Assembly (NCBI GenBank): GCA_031268055.1
Contig: JAIRXY010000098.1
Location: forward strand, 1 to 6,454
From: Prevotellaceae bacterium
Lineage (GTDB): Bacteria; Bacteroidota; Bacteroidia; Bacteroidales; UBA932
Reading direction: 5' to 3'
DNA length: 6,454 nt
In this document: piece after piece, positions 6,231 through 6,454 of the stretch
Layout of the letters: each line of letters begins with the position of its first letter
Numbering within the stretch: position 1 is the first letter of the stretch
Position numbers and translations under genes: made by a program
The notes under the pieces: model-generated
The model's database searches: none
Seen by the model: the letters and a program-made list of their open reading frames with translations, nothing else
What the model was told of the DNA's origin: nothing

Positions 6231-6454
6231 ATGTATTTTTTCGTGCGCTTCCTTTTGGCAGGAAGAAGCCGGCGCTGGAAGCTTCTTTTCCTGCTGCTGC
6301 TGAGCGCGCCCTTGTCCGGTGAGGCCAAGGAGGGCATTGGCGTGGCGCTGTCGGGCGGCGCGGCGCGCGGGTTTGCCCATCTGGGAGCCCTACAGGCGCT
6401 CGAAGACCACGGCATTATTCCTACCCACGTGTCGGGGGCAAGCATGGGCGCTAT
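6231..6454 (+). CDS. Patatin-like phospholipase, exported, 5' part only
   Basis: An open frame starts at ATG 6231 and runs off the window end (74 full codons plus 2 nt). Residues 1-31 look like a signal peptide: a basic stretch GRSRRWK (11-17), a leucine-rich core LLFLLLLSAPL (18-28), then SGEA. The mature part starts with IGVALSGGAARGFAHLG (36-52), which contains the patatin oxyanion-hole glycine motif GGxxRG and the AHLG segment. It is followed by ALQALEDHGI and SGASMGA (68-74), containing the GxSxG nucleophile elbow with the catalytic serine at residue 71. The family hydrolyses acyl esters of phospholipids with a Ser-Asp dyad; the Asp lies beyond the window. Exported patatins of Gram-negative bacteria are often fused to a POTRA/beta-barrel domain (PlpD type), which cannot be checked here. 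The start is chosen because it gives a good signal peptide and an A-rich leader. It begins 52 nt after rel on the same strand. Confidence 0.88.
   Translation, partial: MYFFVRFLLAGRSRRWKLLFLLLLSAPLSGEAKEGIGVALSGGAARGFAHLGALQALEDHGIIPTHVSGASMGA

Overview
This window looks like chromosomal DNA from a member of the Bacteroidota, possibly Bacteroidales. The phylum call rests on three things. There is a secreted protein with a C-terminal domain resembling the type B sorting domain of the type IX secretion system, which is largely confined to this phylum. The Rel protein carries an RLRD loop of the kind I recall from Bacteroidota Rel enzymes. Gene starts lack clear Shine-Dalgarno sequences and are preceded by A-rich leaders. 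The family or genus cannot be fixed from the sequence. Coding DNA is of mid G+C content, and the one sizeable intergenic gap is strongly A+T-rich. All genes lie on the + strand.

Layout: (1) 11-880, fabD, malonyl-CoA:ACP transacylase, complete with all catalytic residues. (2) 875-1069, an A+T-rich gap built almost wholly of heptamer repeats (AATTCGT / AATTCCT and their complements). Its two ends form a 31-bp inverted repeat matching at 29 of 31 positions. The left arm contains the fabD stop codon and the right arm ends 4 nt before the next start codon. (3) 1070-2338, an M16-family peptidase homologue that has lost the HxxEH zinc motif but keeps the C-terminal R/Y signature, so probably a non-catalytic subunit. 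(4) 2345-3907, an exported protein of beta-sandwich (Fn3-like) repeats ending in a degenerate type IX sorting-like domain. (5) 3923-6178, a complete long bifunctional Rel/SpoT (p)ppGpp synthetase-hydrolase. (6) 6231-window end, the start of an exported patatin-like phospholipase, cut by the window edge.

The M16 gene, the exported protein gene and rel are separated by only 6 and 15 nt and are probably co-transcribed. The repeat-filled gap separates them from fabD, and a 52-nt gap separates rel from the patatin gene. Functionally the window mixes housekeeping (fatty-acid initiation, stringent response) with envelope or secretion functions (M16 homologue, secreted protein, patatin). I see no RNA genes, CRISPR array, transposase, phage gene or convincing factor-independent terminator. 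I found no clear new multi-gene system; the most unusual items are the inverted heptamer-repeat element and the two proteins that have lost family hallmark motifs.
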